From the NCBI GenBank assembly GCA_036351575.1, contig JAZBPJ010000009.1:1-11465 (forward strand): DNA of 11,465 nt. Reading direction: 5' to 3'. Shown in pieces: positions 1 through 7,871 of this stretch (the stretch's first letter is position 1; each line of letters opens with the position of its first letter). The position numbers and the translations under genes are program-made. Under the pieces are notes generated by a model, which saw nothing but the letters and a program-made list of their open reading frames with translations, was not told the DNA's origin and made no database searches. The DNA is from JABDPF01 sp036351575 (GTDB lineage Bacteria > Pseudomonadota > Gammaproteobacteria > Xanthomonadales > SZUA-36).

Positions 1-62
1 GCCCACGCGGCCGGAGCCAGGCCGCACAGCGCGGCGCTAATAACGACAGCTCTGATTCTCAA
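1..62 (-). CDS. Partial exported protein, N-terminus only (TTG start)
   Basis: Only the first 20 codons lie in the window; the gene continues past the left edge. Reading from 62 on the minus strand, a TTG start is followed by codons for RIRAVVISAALCGLAPAAW, a textbook signal peptide with an Arg-rich n-region and a hydrophobic core. There is no lipobox. A strong Shine-Dalgarno GGGAGG (71-76) sits 8 nt upstream, inside the end of the preceding gene, whose stop is only 4 nt away. The two genes are therefore almost certainly co-transcribed and translationally coupled. The function cannot be read from this fragment. The combination of strong ribosome site, tight spacing and signal peptide makes it a real start rather than a chance reading frame. 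Confidence 0.6.
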   Translation of the reverse strand, partial: MRIRAVVISAALCGLAPAAW

Positions 63-66
63 CGGC

Positions 67-720
67 TCAGCCTCCCTCGATTGCGGCGATTGGCACTTCC
101 CAGACCTCGCCGTTGGCAAAATTAAGGATCCACGTGTCGTTCTCGAGCTTAGCCTGGACTTCGCGGTTGGTCGCATTGACGTAGTCGGTCATGAAGTTGA
201 TCGTGAACTGCTCACCCGACTGGTTCTGCACGACGATCGAGGCCTGCTGGTTCTCCATGCGCAGGATGCCGCCCGGGCAGGTGCCGAATTCGCTGTCGCC
301 CGCCGCCTTGCAGCGGAACAGCGCCGTGGCGTCGTACTCATCGGTCGTGAACGGCCAGCTCGGGTCATTTTCATCCCTGGGTTCCAGTATTTTTGCGTTC
401 CAGTAGACGAAAATGCTCTCGTCCGGAAAGCGGAAGATCAGGCCCTGGTCGCCCAGGCCGCTTTGGCGGTAGACCTTCCGTCCGTCCTGGTCCTGGAAAT
501 TACCCGGCACGTCGTCGACCGGCGACAAGTCATGCGTCACGCCGTCTGAGCGGTAGATCGTGATAAAGCCCTGACGTTGGGAAAAGGTGCAGGGAATCAG
601 GGTGTCGGTATGATCTTCCCCCGCGGGATAAATTTCACAGGCTGCCTCGGCCGAGTCGGCCGGTGAGGTCAGGGGCCAGGCAAGCACCAGGGTGGCCGCC
701 AGCAACAAAAACCGTTTCAT
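67..720 (-). CDS. Exported four-cysteine protein of unknown function
   Basis: A 217-residue protein. I do not recognise a named family. Residues 1 to about 24 form a signal peptide (MKRFLLLAATLVLAW followed by a Ser/Pro/Ala-rich stretch), so it should be periplasmic or outside the cell. The mature part has four cysteines (C28, C44, C137, C148), plausibly two disulphides. It is rich in aromatic, Gly and Asp residues with alternating polar/hydrophobic stretches (for example FITIYRSDG at 52-60 and ASIVVQNQ at 160-167), suggesting a beta-rich fold. The start at 720 is well supported: AAGGAG (730-735) lies 9 nt upstream, and the Met begins a proper signal peptide. The frame stays open upstream to 1734, but that part only mirrors the opposite-strand transporter gene. 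It leads a pair with the truncated gene at the left edge and is divergent from the transporter at 883. Confidence 0.85.
   Translation of the reverse strand: MKRFLLLAATLVLAWPLTSPADSAEAACEIYPAGEDHTDTLIPCTFSQRQGFITIYRSDGVTHDLSPVDDVPGNFQDQDGRKVYRQSGLGDQGLIFRFPDESIFVYWNAKILEPRDENDPSWPFTTDEYDATALFRCKAAGDSEFGTCPGGILRMENQQASIVVQNQSGEQFTINFMTDYVNATNREVQAKLENDTWILNFANGEVWEVPIAAIEGG
71..76 (-). promoter_or_regulatory. Ribosome binding site deciding a TTG start
   Basis: GGGAGG on the minus strand, 8 nt before the TTG at 62-60. It lies within the final codons of the upstream gene, consistent with coupled translation. No ATG follows in the visible part of the frame, so the TTG is the best start. Confidence 0.6.
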
Positions 721-882
721 GAATAAACACTCCTTCTGAATGTTGTCACATTGGATTGAGAAAAAACGTTTACACTCTAGCGTTTGAAAGTGCAAGCCCC
801 GGGGCGATCCAAGGGCCATACCCGGCAGATTTTCCGGTGTAGTATTCTCGCCACGCGGACTGACAGGAACGGAGAGCAGACG
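721..882. promoter_or_regulatory. Divergent intergenic region with putative promoters
   Basis: This 162-bp gap separates two outward-reading genes and must hold both promoters. On the plus strand TAGTAT (840-845), preceded directly by GTG, is a reasonable -10 for the transporter at 883, with no good -35. On the minus strand TTGCAC (790-795) lies upstream of TGTAAA/TAAACG near 773-768, a weak sigma-70-like candidate for the gene at 720. An A-tract with the 8-bp palindrome AAACGTTT (764-771) sits near the middle. All assignments here are by eye and weak. Confidence 0.35.
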
Positions 883-2274
883 ATGGAAGCAGAACCCGCC
901 ACCGACGTTAACGCCTCGCGCGGCATCCTGGACCGGCTGCTGGGATTGTTCTCGGACGTCCGCCCGGGCGAAGGCGCGCGTGCGCTGCTGATGCTGCTGA
1001 ACGTGTTTCTCATCCTGGTGGCCTACTACATCATCAAGACCGTGCGGGAGCCGCTGATCCTCGCCGCGGAAGTGCCCGGCTTTCTCAGGGCGCTGGGTAT
1101 CACGGACGCAGCCGAGGTGAAAACCTACGCTGCGGCGGGCCAGGCGCTGGTGCTGATGGTTTTCGTGCCGGCCTACGGCTGGCTGTCTTCGCGGGTTTCC
1201 CGCATGAAGCTGATCGTCAGCGTGACCCTGTTCTTCGTTGCGAACATCCTGGTATTCGCTTTCGCGGTGCACGCCGGACTGCCCTTCGTGGGCGTCGTGT
1301 TTTACATCTGGGTCGGGTTTTTCAGCCTGTCGATCATCGCGCAGTTCTGGTCCTACGGAAACGACATCTACTCGAAAGAAGCCGGCAACCGGCTGTTCCC
1401 GGTCATCGGCCTCGGTGCGACCGCCGGCAGCCCGGTCGGCGCCTGGATCGCGGAATTGCTGTTCGAGGCCCAAATAAGCGAGCACCTGATGCTGTACCTG
1501 GCCGCCGCGCTGCTGTCGGCCACACTGCTTATCTACCTCGTTGTCAATCTGGGTATCCGCCGGCCGTCCGCCAGCGGCGAGGTCGCGGCGCCCGAGGAGC
1601 CGCTCGGCAAGGGCAACGCCTTCATGCTGGTGTTCAACAACCGTTACATCCTGCTCATCGCCGTACTGCTGATCACGCTGAACATCGTCAACACCATTGG
1701 AGAGTATGTGCTCAGTCACCTCGTCGTCGTCCACGCGGCGGAACTGGCCGCGGCCGACGCCGCTTTCGACGAGGGCGCCTGGATCGGTGCTTTTTACGGC
1801 AGCTACTTCTTCTGGGTGAACGTGATCGCCGTCGTCCTGCAGGCTTTTATCGCTTCGCGGCTGGTCAAGCGCTTCGGACTGGCCGGCGTGCTGTTCGCCC
1901 TTCCGGTGATCGCGCTGGGCGCTTACGGGCTCGTGGCGGTCGGCGCGACCCTGGCCGTCGTGCGCTGGGCCAAGACGGCCGAGAACTCGACCGACTACTC
2001 CTTGATGAATACCGCCAAGCAGCTCCTGTGGCTGCCGACCACGCGTGAAGAGAAGTACAAGGCCAAGCAGGCGGTGGACAGTTTCTTCGTCCGCATGGGC
2101 GACCTGCTGGCCGCCTTCATCGTGTTCGCCGGAACGGCCTGGCTGGCGCTGGACGCCAGCGCGTTTGCCCTGGTCAATGTCGGCCTTATCACCGTCTGGC
2201 TGGCGCTGGCCTGGCTGCTGGTCAGGCGCAACCGGCAGTTGGTCGCGGAATCGGAGGCCGCGTCCGAAGACTGA
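883..2274 (+). CDS. ATP/ADP antiporter (TLC/NTT) family membrane transporter
   Basis: A 463-residue polytopic inner-membrane protein with about 11-12 hydrophobic segments between residues 33 and 447. It fits the ADP:ATP antiporter family (TC 2.A.12, PF03219). Segment 1 ends in IIKTVREPLIL (51-61), matching the family's conserved Lys/Arg after the first helix. NTIGEYVLSHL (270-280) carries the buried Glu (E274). ENSTDYSLMNTAKQLLWLP (367-385) followed by EEKYKAKQAVDSF (389-401) matches the family's stretch with the substrate-linked Lys after TM8-9. Plastid and intracellular-parasite members exchange ATP for ADP or other nucleotides; homologues in free-living bacteria have no settled substrate, so nucleotide transport here is inferred. 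It is slightly shorter than chlamydial members (about 500 aa). The ATG at 883 is chosen over an in-frame ATG 99 nt upstream because GGAG (871-874) sits 8 nt before it. It ends 9 bp from the convergent hydrolase gene. Confidence 0.8.
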   Translation: MEAEPATDVNASRGILDRLLGLFSDVRPGEGARALLMLLNVFLILVAYYIIKTVREPLILAAEVPGFLRALGITDAAEVKTYAAAGQALVLMVFVPAYGWLSSRVSRMKLIVSVTLFFVANILVFAFAVHAGLPFVGVVFYIWVGFFSLSIIAQFWSYGNDIYSKEAGNRLFPVIGLGATAGSPVGAWIAELLFEAQISEHLMLYLAAALLSATLLIYLVVNLGIRRPSASGEVAAPEEPLGKGNAFMLVFNNRYILLIAVLLITLNIVNTIGEYVLSHLVVVHAAELAAADAAFDEGAWIGAFYGSYFFWVNVIAVVLQAFIASRLVKRFGLAGVLFALPVIALGAYGLVAVGATLAVVRWAKTAENSTDYSLMNTAKQLLWLPTTREEKYKAKQAVDSFFVRMGDLLAAFIVFAGTAWLALDASAFALVNVGLITVWLALAWLLVRRNRQLVAESEAASED

Positions 2275-2283
2275 CGCGGGGGC

Positions 2284-3564
2284 TTACTCGACGCCGTTGC
2301 GCTCCTTTATGATGTCGTGCATGGCGGTCCCAAGCGCCTGGTGGTCCTTGGCCGAGTTCTTGCGCAGCACGTTGGATATCACGACCACGATGTAATGCAG
2401 CTTTTTGCCTTCGACCTCCTGCTCGACGATGGCGACGGAGTTCATGTAGTTGACCCGGTTGCCCTTGTACTTGCCGCAGGAAAAACCTTCCTCTTCCTTG
2501 CAGCTGTAAAGCGAACCGGACTTGAAATACACGGCGGCTTCACGCAGCGCCGGTGAAGAGGCGTAACGGATGCGGTGCTCGGTCATGTAGATCAGGCGCT
2601 TGAGCTGCAGGCTGCTCCAGTCGTCGACCAGCTGTCCCTTTTCCATGCTCAGCACGAACTGCATGAGGCTGCGCGCGGTGGCGTAGCTGTTGCCGCCGCC
2701 ATTGACGTTCTTCTTTCCCTGGCGCGTGAAAAAACTGCCCTGGCGGATCTGGTGCAGGTCGAGTCCGTTGCGGGTGAGAGGTTCCCAGAAGGTCTGCTTG
2801 TAGAGTGTCGTCAGCTCCGATGCGGGCGTATCCGCGAAAAACGCGCGAATCGTCTCCTCGGCAACCGGGTAAGCCTGTCCGAAACGGCGCAGCAGCATGG
2901 CGTCGCGCATGACCATTGCGGCCGCCGAGTTGGAACTCACAGAGAGCATCCAGTCCAGGTACTCCCACAATGAAGCCCGGTCACCGTCCTGGATCGTCCG
3001 GCGCGTCAGCGTGTTGGTTTCGACGTCAAAGAAACGAACCTTGTGGTGGTCGGTGTGGGCAAAATCGTCGGCCATGATCACGGTGTCGCGCAGGATTTCC
3101 TTGCGCTTCGCGGTGTCGTCCGGCCAGGCGTCGGCCAGCGCCTGGAACAGGCCCAGCGCGCCGACCAGCTTGCCGATGCTGCCGACGTTCTGCCGGTAAT
3201 CCCCGCGGTGCTCGGCATAGACGGGTTGCGCCGGATCCGTCAGGTCCAGGACCGCGATGCCGTAGCTGCCTTCATCCTCGCCCAGCAACTCCCGGACGCG
3301 GGCGCTGAGGGCGGCGTCGGGTGCCGGGAGCTCCAGGTCCGGGTGGCCGCGCAGGCGCAGATCGACCGCGGCCGTGGGAAGCTGCGCGCCGGGGGGCTGG
3401 AAGCCGCCCTCGGCCAGGCCCTCGTTGGCCAGCCGCGCGCCCTCGACGCGCCGAATGCCGGTTTCCTCGTAGCCGTCCAGCGGGTAGGCGCCGGCAGCCA
3501 GGCTGAAAGCAGCGAGGCAGATACCGGCAAGGCACGTTTTCCATGTCGCATCAGGAAACATCAT
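2284..3564 (-). CDS. Exported serine hydrolase, class A beta-lactamase/PBP fold
   Basis: A 426-residue protein with a signal peptide (residues 1 to about 26, hydrophobic core CLAGICLAAFSLAAGA), so periplasmic or surface. The three active-site motifs of the penicillin-binding protein/beta-lactamase superfamily are all present in order: S-x-x-K as SIGK (S129-K132), S-x-N as SSN (S210-N212), and K-S-G (K348-G350). All catalytic residues look intact, so an active serine acyl-enzyme is expected. It could be a D,D-peptidase, esterase or beta-lactamase; it is longer than typical class A beta-lactamases (about 290 aa), with about 100 extra residues before the Ser motif. C355 and C363 may form a disulphide near the active site. 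Its ATG overlaps the stop of the upstream dikinase-like gene as ATGA (3561-3564), with GGAGC at 3571-3575 as ribosome site, so the two are co-translated and probably act together. I cannot assign a substrate. Confidence 0.85.
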   Translation of the reverse strand: MMFPDATWKTCLAGICLAAFSLAAGAYPLDGYEETGIRRVEGARLANEGLAEGGFQPPGAQLPTAAVDLRLRGHPDLELPAPDAALSARVRELLGEDEGSYGIAVLDLTDPAQPVYAEHRGDYRQNVGSIGKLVGALGLFQALADAWPDDTAKRKEILRDTVIMADDFAHTDHHKVRFFDVETNTLTRRTIQDGDRASLWEYLDWMLSVSSNSAAAMVMRDAMLLRRFGQAYPVAEETIRAFFADTPASELTTLYKQTFWEPLTRNGLDLHQIRQGSFFTRQGKKNVNGGGNSYATARSLMQFVLSMEKGQLVDDWSSLQLKRLIYMTEHRIRYASSPALREAAVYFKSGSLYSCKEEEGFSCGKYKGNRVNYMNSVAIVEQEVEGKKLHYIVVVISNVLRKNSAKDHQALGTAMHDIIKERNGVE

Positions 3565-6494
3565 TCGGGTGCTCCATTCAGGTTCACGAGCACGTCGGAC
3601 GTGTCTGCCGTCCGTGCTTCCATCCGCTGCAGGTAACCCGTGCCGCGGGCCGCCTTGCTGTCGAGGAAGGGCCGCAGCTGGAACAGGCGCAGTTCGCCGC
3701 CCAGGAAACCGAACTCGATATCCGCCGGCGCCGGGTTGCCTTCGTCGTCGGTGATCGGCGGAAAGGTTGTCGGCAGGCCCTTCGCGAACTCGATCAGCTG
3801 GGCGATTTCAGCGGGCTGCAGAACGCTGTCGCTGCCGCTGGACCGCAGGAACTGCAGGCCTCCGGCCGGATCGGGTACACGCCGCCAGGGCGCGGTTGCC
3901 GTCGCCAGAACGCGCGGCGGCGAGCCGTCCAGGGGAATGCGCAGCGACTCCGCCGCCTGGCCGTCGACTGCGCCGCCGAGTCCTTCGTTGACCGCGACCG
4001 AAATGACGTCCGGGGCGCCGGTGTCGATATCCTGCGTAACCAGCACGCCGGATTTGTCGGAGGCGACCGATTCGAGCAGCAGGATCGAGGTATAGACATG
4101 CTCCGGCGCGGTCATGTGCGACTGCCGCCAGGCAAAGGCGCGTGCAGTGAACGGGGAAGCCCATACCCGGGCAATGCTCTTCATGAGGTTATCCGCACCC
4201 ACGACGTTGGGCAGGGTCAGGTTGAGGCCGGCGCCGGTAAAGCCGGCCAGGTCCTCGACGTTGGTATCGGAGCGTACGAACACGCCGGGCGGGTCTTCGT
4301 CGCCAAATGCCTCGCGCAGGGCTGCGTGCAACCCTTCGACGAAAGCCGAAGACGGTTTCGTATCCAGGATGATGTCATAAAGTTCCGCGCGAAATGCCTC
4401 GGTGCGCGCTGCACGTTCCGGATCACCCGCGGGCATGGCCTCGAGTTCGCGGTAGGTTTTTGCCATCCAGTCGAATACCGTTCCGCCGCCGGGATGCGGC
4501 TGCTCCAGGGCCTCCTGCCGGAACAGGCCGAAGGGGATCGCCACGCCCTGGGAAACGCGTCCGGGGTAGTGCGAACGCAGTTCGCCCAGCTTGGCGGCCT
4601 TGGGCCCGACCGTGCGGCCGGAATCCGAGGCGCGCAGGTCGTCCAGCGGCAGGAAACGGCGCACGGACAGGTCGAGCTTGTCGAGGTCCGGCCGGATCAC
4701 CACGCCGCCTTCGCTGCTGGCCTCTTCGAACACCGTCGCCCATTCATCGTTCCAGGCCGAAAGTTCGACCAGCCCGGACGGGCTGACCGCAAGCACCACG
4801 CGCTCGCCGTCGTGCGCCTGCAGGCGTTCCACCATCGATCCGTCCACGGTCACGTTGGGAATGCCGAGGTTTCGGGCCAGCAGCTGCACGTGAGAGAGCG
4901 GGTTGCCCTCACCCTGGGTCAGGATGCCCGCCACGGGCGGAAGGTCGGAGACCGTCTCGGGAAGCAGGTAAATGCCGTCCGGCCGAAAGTTTTCGAGATC
5001 GGACAGGTCGGGCTCGACGTGCAGCACGCCGCTGGCCAGCCCCGGGTTGAGCGCCGTGAAACCGGTGCCAATCGTCTCGCCGAACAGGCGGTGCTTGACG
5101 CCCGCCAGCCGGTTGGCGTCACGCGACAGGCCATCAAGCAGCTGCGAGAAGAACAGCAGCGGGCTGCCGCGCAGCTGATCCTGGATGAACAGCATGGCCA
5201 TCGGCTCGATTTCGGCCAGTTTCTCCATGGACCCGTAGAACGGCATGCGCAGCGCCTGCGTGCCCCAGCCGGGGACCCGGCCCAGGTAGGCGAGTTCCGC
5301 CTGGTAACGGCCCAGGGGAGCTTCCTCGCCGGCCAGCGCCTCCAGGCTGCGGTTCAGCTCGTCCAGCAGGCGCGCGTTGACCAGGCCGGTTCCATAGGCG
5401 GCCTTGCCGGCCGCGGCCAGGTAGTCCAGCTGTCCGCGCCTGGTGACAGGGTCTTTCATCTCGCGCAATTCGGCTGCGGCGCGGAAGTGTTCGCCCTCGG
5501 CGCGCAGGCTGAGGTCCAGCACGTCGAGCCGGGCGCCGGCCGAACCGATTTTCGGCAGTGCTCGCCGCAGGTCCGCGAGCAGCGCAGCTGTTACGGAAAA
5601 TCGTCCTGATGCGGACGGATCGGCTTCCAGTTCATCGGCTGCGGACGTCAGCAGTTCCTGCAGCCAGGGTGCCGCCGTGTACTGTGCGGCATTGGCGCGC
5701 AACTCTTTCTGCAGCGGCGCGGCCTGGTAGACCCGGTCGATCTCGTCCGCCAGGGCGAGGTAGGGCGGCCGGTTTTCTTCCGGCAGGCCTGCCGCGTAGT
5801 CGCGCACGCGGGCGGCGTCGCCGGCCGCCGGCGCACCGTGAATCTTGGCGCGCAGGGGCTTGAAGCCGGCGTCGCGGTCGGACAGCGATGCCGACATCTG
5901 GCGTACTTTCTGAACCGACGCATTGTCGGCGCCGTGCGGCAGCATGCGAACCGCGGTGCGCAACAGGGCGAAACGGTGCTCGACCCAGTCCTCGGTGACG
6001 GCCAGGCGCCGCAGCAGTTTCCGGGCGCCCTCCCGTTCGTCTTCTTCCTGGATGGCGCCGCGGTAAAAAAGCGCGCGGCGGAAGATCCAGCCGTCGTCTG
6101 CGCCCACCAGGTAGCGCTCGATCAGGATTTGCGCCAGGTGTTCCGGCGCGCCGGGATCGGCAAGGAAGGCATCGACGTCGATGCCCGCCAGCAGGTTGGC
6201 CACCAGGTAACCTTCCTCGCGCAGGGTCCGGGTGCGGTCGCTCCACTCCCCGTGCTGGTGACCGCCGCCGTGGCTGCTGCAGGCGTAAGCCTTGGGAGGC
6301 AGGACCGAGCCGTCGTTACAGAACCAGCGGATGCGGGCAAACGGGCCTCGATCGGCTTCCTTCATCTCCTCGATCCAGGCCCGGTATTCGGAGCGGGTTT
6401 CATCCTGTGCGAGGCCGGGGGGTGAAAAAACAATCAGTGCAAACAACGCAATGAGCAGGTTCGTGATGTTCTTCTGCATGGGGTTGCCGTTCAT
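3561..6494 (-). CDS. Exported PEP-synthase/glucan-dikinase-like protein
   Basis: A 977-residue protein. Residues 6 to about 29 form a signal peptide (ITNLLIALFALIVFSPPGLA), which is unusual for this family. Residues 30 to about 480 are a helical region of unknown function containing C59, C72 and the His-rich HGGGHQHG (75-82). Residues about 485-580 are a PEP-utilising mobile (phosphohistidine) domain with the predicted catalytic His in NPLSHVQLLARNLGIP (H535). Residues about 625-945 are the ATP-binding domain of pyruvate phosphate dikinase type (PF01326): VGPKAAKLGEL (K632), GVAIPFGLF, VRSDTNVEDLAGFTGAG (R741, E747), and a final FQLRPF (938-943). This His-domain-then-ATP-domain order is that of plant alpha-glucan water dikinase, the reverse of PEP synthase, and no PEP TIM barrel is present. 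It may phosphorylate a polymer or protein. Met6 is an alternative start; neither start has a strong ribosome site (GAAGACGG at 6499-6506 favours Met1). It is first in a pair with the serine hydrolase. Confidence 0.82.
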   Translation of the reverse strand: MNGNPMQKNITNLLIALFALIVFSPPGLAQDETRSEYRAWIEEMKEADRGPFARIRWFCNDGSVLPPKAYACSSHGGGHQHGEWSDRTRTLREEGYLVANLLAGIDVDAFLADPGAPEHLAQILIERYLVGADDGWIFRRALFYRGAIQEEDEREGARKLLRRLAVTEDWVEHRFALLRTAVRMLPHGADNASVQKVRQMSASLSDRDAGFKPLRAKIHGAPAAGDAARVRDYAAGLPEENRPPYLALADEIDRVYQAAPLQKELRANAAQYTAAPWLQELLTSAADELEADPSASGRFSVTAALLADLRRALPKIGSAGARLDVLDLSLRAEGEHFRAAAELREMKDPVTRRGQLDYLAAAGKAAYGTGLVNARLLDELNRSLEALAGEEAPLGRYQAELAYLGRVPGWGTQALRMPFYGSMEKLAEIEPMAMLFIQDQLRGSPLLFFSQLLDGLSRDANRLAGVKHRLFGETIGTGFTALNPGLASGVLHVEPDLSDLENFRPDGIYLLPETVSDLPPVAGILTQGEGNPLSHVQLLARNLGIPNVTVDGSMVERLQAHDGERVVLAVSPSGLVELSAWNDEWATVFEEASSEGGVVIRPDLDKLDLSVRRFLPLDDLRASDSGRTVGPKAAKLGELRSHYPGRVSQGVAIPFGLFRQEALEQPHPGGGTVFDWMAKTYRELEAMPAGDPERAARTEAFRAELYDIILDTKPSSAFVEGLHAALREAFGDEDPPGVFVRSDTNVEDLAGFTGAGLNLTLPNVVGADNLMKSIARVWASPFTARAFAWRQSHMTAPEHVYTSILLLESVASDKSGVLVTQDIDTGAPDVISVAVNEGLGGAVDGQAAESLRIPLDGSPPRVLATATAPWRRVPDPAGGLQFLRSSGSDSVLQPAEIAQLIEFAKGLPTTFPPITDDEGNPAPADIEFGFLGGELRLFQLRPFLDSKAARGTGYLQRMEARTADTSDVLVNLNGAPE

Positions 6495-6515
6495 TTAGCC
6501 GTCTTCGGGACTAGC

Positions 6516-6544
6516 AGAATTGTGTAATCGCCGGTTGAAGTCAA
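6516..6544 (-). promoter_or_regulatory. Putative sigma-70 promoter for the dikinase-like gene
   Basis: On the minus strand TTGACT (6539-6544) is a near-consensus -35, followed after 17 nt by AATTCT (6516-6521) as a weak -10. Transcription would begin near 6509, giving a leader of about 15 nt. The -10 is poor, so this is only a candidate. Confidence 0.3.
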
Positions 6545-6597
6545 GACGTGGCCGGGCTTGTTTTAGTGCAGGGCTACGGGATCGCCGCTGGCTGGTG

Positions 6598-6603
6598 TAA
6601 GAT
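6598..6603 (+). promoter_or_regulatory. Putative -10 element for the MscS-family gene
   Basis: TAAGAT, preceded directly by GGTG, 26 bp before the ATG at 6630. No matching -35 is visible. A similar GGTGTA-type hexamer lies before the transporter gene at 840, which slightly favours both being real. Confidence 0.3.
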
Positions 6604-6629
6604 TTTCAGAATTATCGGGGGAAGGAATC

Positions 6630-7865
6630 ATGGATGCTTTGCTGAACAGGCTGGAGGAAATACTGGCCGGTTGGCTGGGCGGCGCGGAACTGGCCCAGGT
6701 CGTCGCCAAGCTGGTGTTGATCGGTATCACCGGTTTTATCTTCGTCGGCTTATGGATGGGTTTCGGGCGCCTGCTCGGTTTCCTGGACCGAAAAACCGAC
6801 GAGTGGTGCGAGACGCATTTCCGCGGCCTCTCGATTCAGCGCCAGCGCATCATGACCGCCGGCGACATTGCCCGCCTGCTGCACGGCGCGATCCGCTGGG
6901 GCGGCGTTGGCATAAAAGCAATCCTGTTCCTGTCCTTCCTCAACGTGATCTTCGTGTATTTCGAATGGTCGCGCAATGTGGCGGTCTCGGTTCTCGAGAC
7001 TACCGTTCTGACGGTCGAGCAGGTGTTCATCGCTTTCTTCGAATACCTCCCCGACCTGGCCGTGATCGTGGTCATCATCCTGCTGTCGCGGCTGGTGATC
7101 CACCTGCTGAAAATCGTGTTCGACGGCATCGCGGCCAAGCGGATCCGCATCGCCGGCTTTTACCCCGAGTGGTCGCGCACCAGTTACAACCTCGCACGGA
7201 TCCTGATCATTGCGCTTACGCTGATCGTGGTCTTCCCTTATTTTCCGGGCTCCAGTTCACCGGCATTCCAGGGGGTTTCCATCTTCCTGGGCGTGCTGGT
7301 CTCGCTGGGATCGACTTCGGCGGTGGCGAACCTCGTCGCCGGCATCGTGATCACTTACACGCGCGCCTTCCAGATCGGGGACCGCGTCAGGATTTCCGAT
7401 ACCGAGGGGGACGTGATCGAACGCAGCACCTTCGTCACCCGGATCCGGACGCCCAAGAACGTCGAGGTATCCATTCCCAACGCGTCGGTGCTGAACAACC
7501 ACGTCATCAATTACAGCACCCAGGCGAAGCACAACGGCCTGACGCTGCATACCTCGGTGACCATCGGCTACGACGTGCCGTGGGCCAGGGTGCACGAACT
7601 GCTCAAGCAGGCAGCGGCGAAGACAGGCGGCCTGGAGGCCGAGCCCGAACCCTACGTTCTGCAGACGGCGCTCGACGATTTTTACGTCCAGTACGAACTG
7701 AACGCCATTACGCGCAGTCCGGGTGACAAGCCGCGAATCTATTCCGACCTGCACGCGAACATTCTGGACGCGTTCAACGAGGCGGGCGTCGAAATCATGT
7801 CGCCGCACTACCGCGCGGGCCGGGACGGCAGCCAGGCGGCCATTCCAAAGCCGGACAAGGAGTAG
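6630..7865 (+). CDS. MscS-family mechanosensitive ion channel
   Basis: A 411-residue inner-membrane channel protein. Hydrophobic helices lie at about 23-48, 92-111, 131-160 and 188-204, followed by the conserved pore helix: GVSIFLGVLVSLGSTSAVAN (215-234), then LVAGIVITYTRAFQIGDRVRI, which leads into the beta domain. The beta-domain signature VEVSIPNASVLNNHVINYS (278-296) and a C-terminal alpha/beta domain ending near 395 are typical. By family knowledge such channels open under membrane tension and release solutes during osmotic downshock. It has one or two more N-terminal helices than E. coli MscS (286 aa), as in larger family members. The ATG at 6630 follows a purine-rich GGGGGAAGGA ribosome site. 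It is divergent from the dikinase-like gene and convergent with the phosphoesterase gene, leaving only 6 bp between their stops. It appears to be a single-gene transcription unit. Confidence 0.95.
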   Translation: MDALLNRLEEILAGWLGGAELAQVVAKLVLIGITGFIFVGLWMGFGRLLGFLDRKTDEWCETHFRGLSIQRQRIMTAGDIARLLHGAIRWGGVGIKAILFLSFLNVIFVYFEWSRNVAVSVLETTVLTVEQVFIAFFEYLPDLAVIVVIILLSRLVIHLLKIVFDGIAAKRIRIAGFYPEWSRTSYNLARILIIALTLIVVFPYFPGSSSPAFQGVSIFLGVLVSLGSTSAVANLVAGIVITYTRAFQIGDRVRISDTEGDVIERSTFVTRIRTPKNVEVSIPNASVLNNHVINYSTQAKHNGLTLHTSVTIGYDVPWARVHELLKQAAAKTGGLEAEPEPYVLQTALDDFYVQYELNAITRSPGDKPRIYSDLHANILDAFNEAGVEIMSPHYRAGRDGSQAAIPKPDKE

Positions 7866-7871
7866 AAGAAA

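Noticed and set aside
721..1734. Upstream extension of the minus-strand frame of the four-Cys protein
   Set aside because: It only mirrors the transporter gene; the ATG at 720 has a strong ribosome site and starts a signal peptide.
2284..3564. A true antibiotic-resistance beta-lactamase
   Set aside because: The three motifs fit, but the extra N-terminal length and the coupling to a dikinase-like gene do not resemble resistance genes, and no mobile element is nearby.
3543..5609. A 688-codon open frame on the plus strand opposite the dikinase-like gene
   Set aside because: It mirrors a clear multi-domain gene. Its translation is rich in Arg, Gly, Gln and His without domain motifs, as expected for antisense frames in GC-rich DNA.
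6548..7726. A 392-codon plus-strand frame overlapping the MscS-family gene
   Set aside because: It is a shifted frame of the channel gene. The translation is Arg/Pro-rich with no membrane helices.
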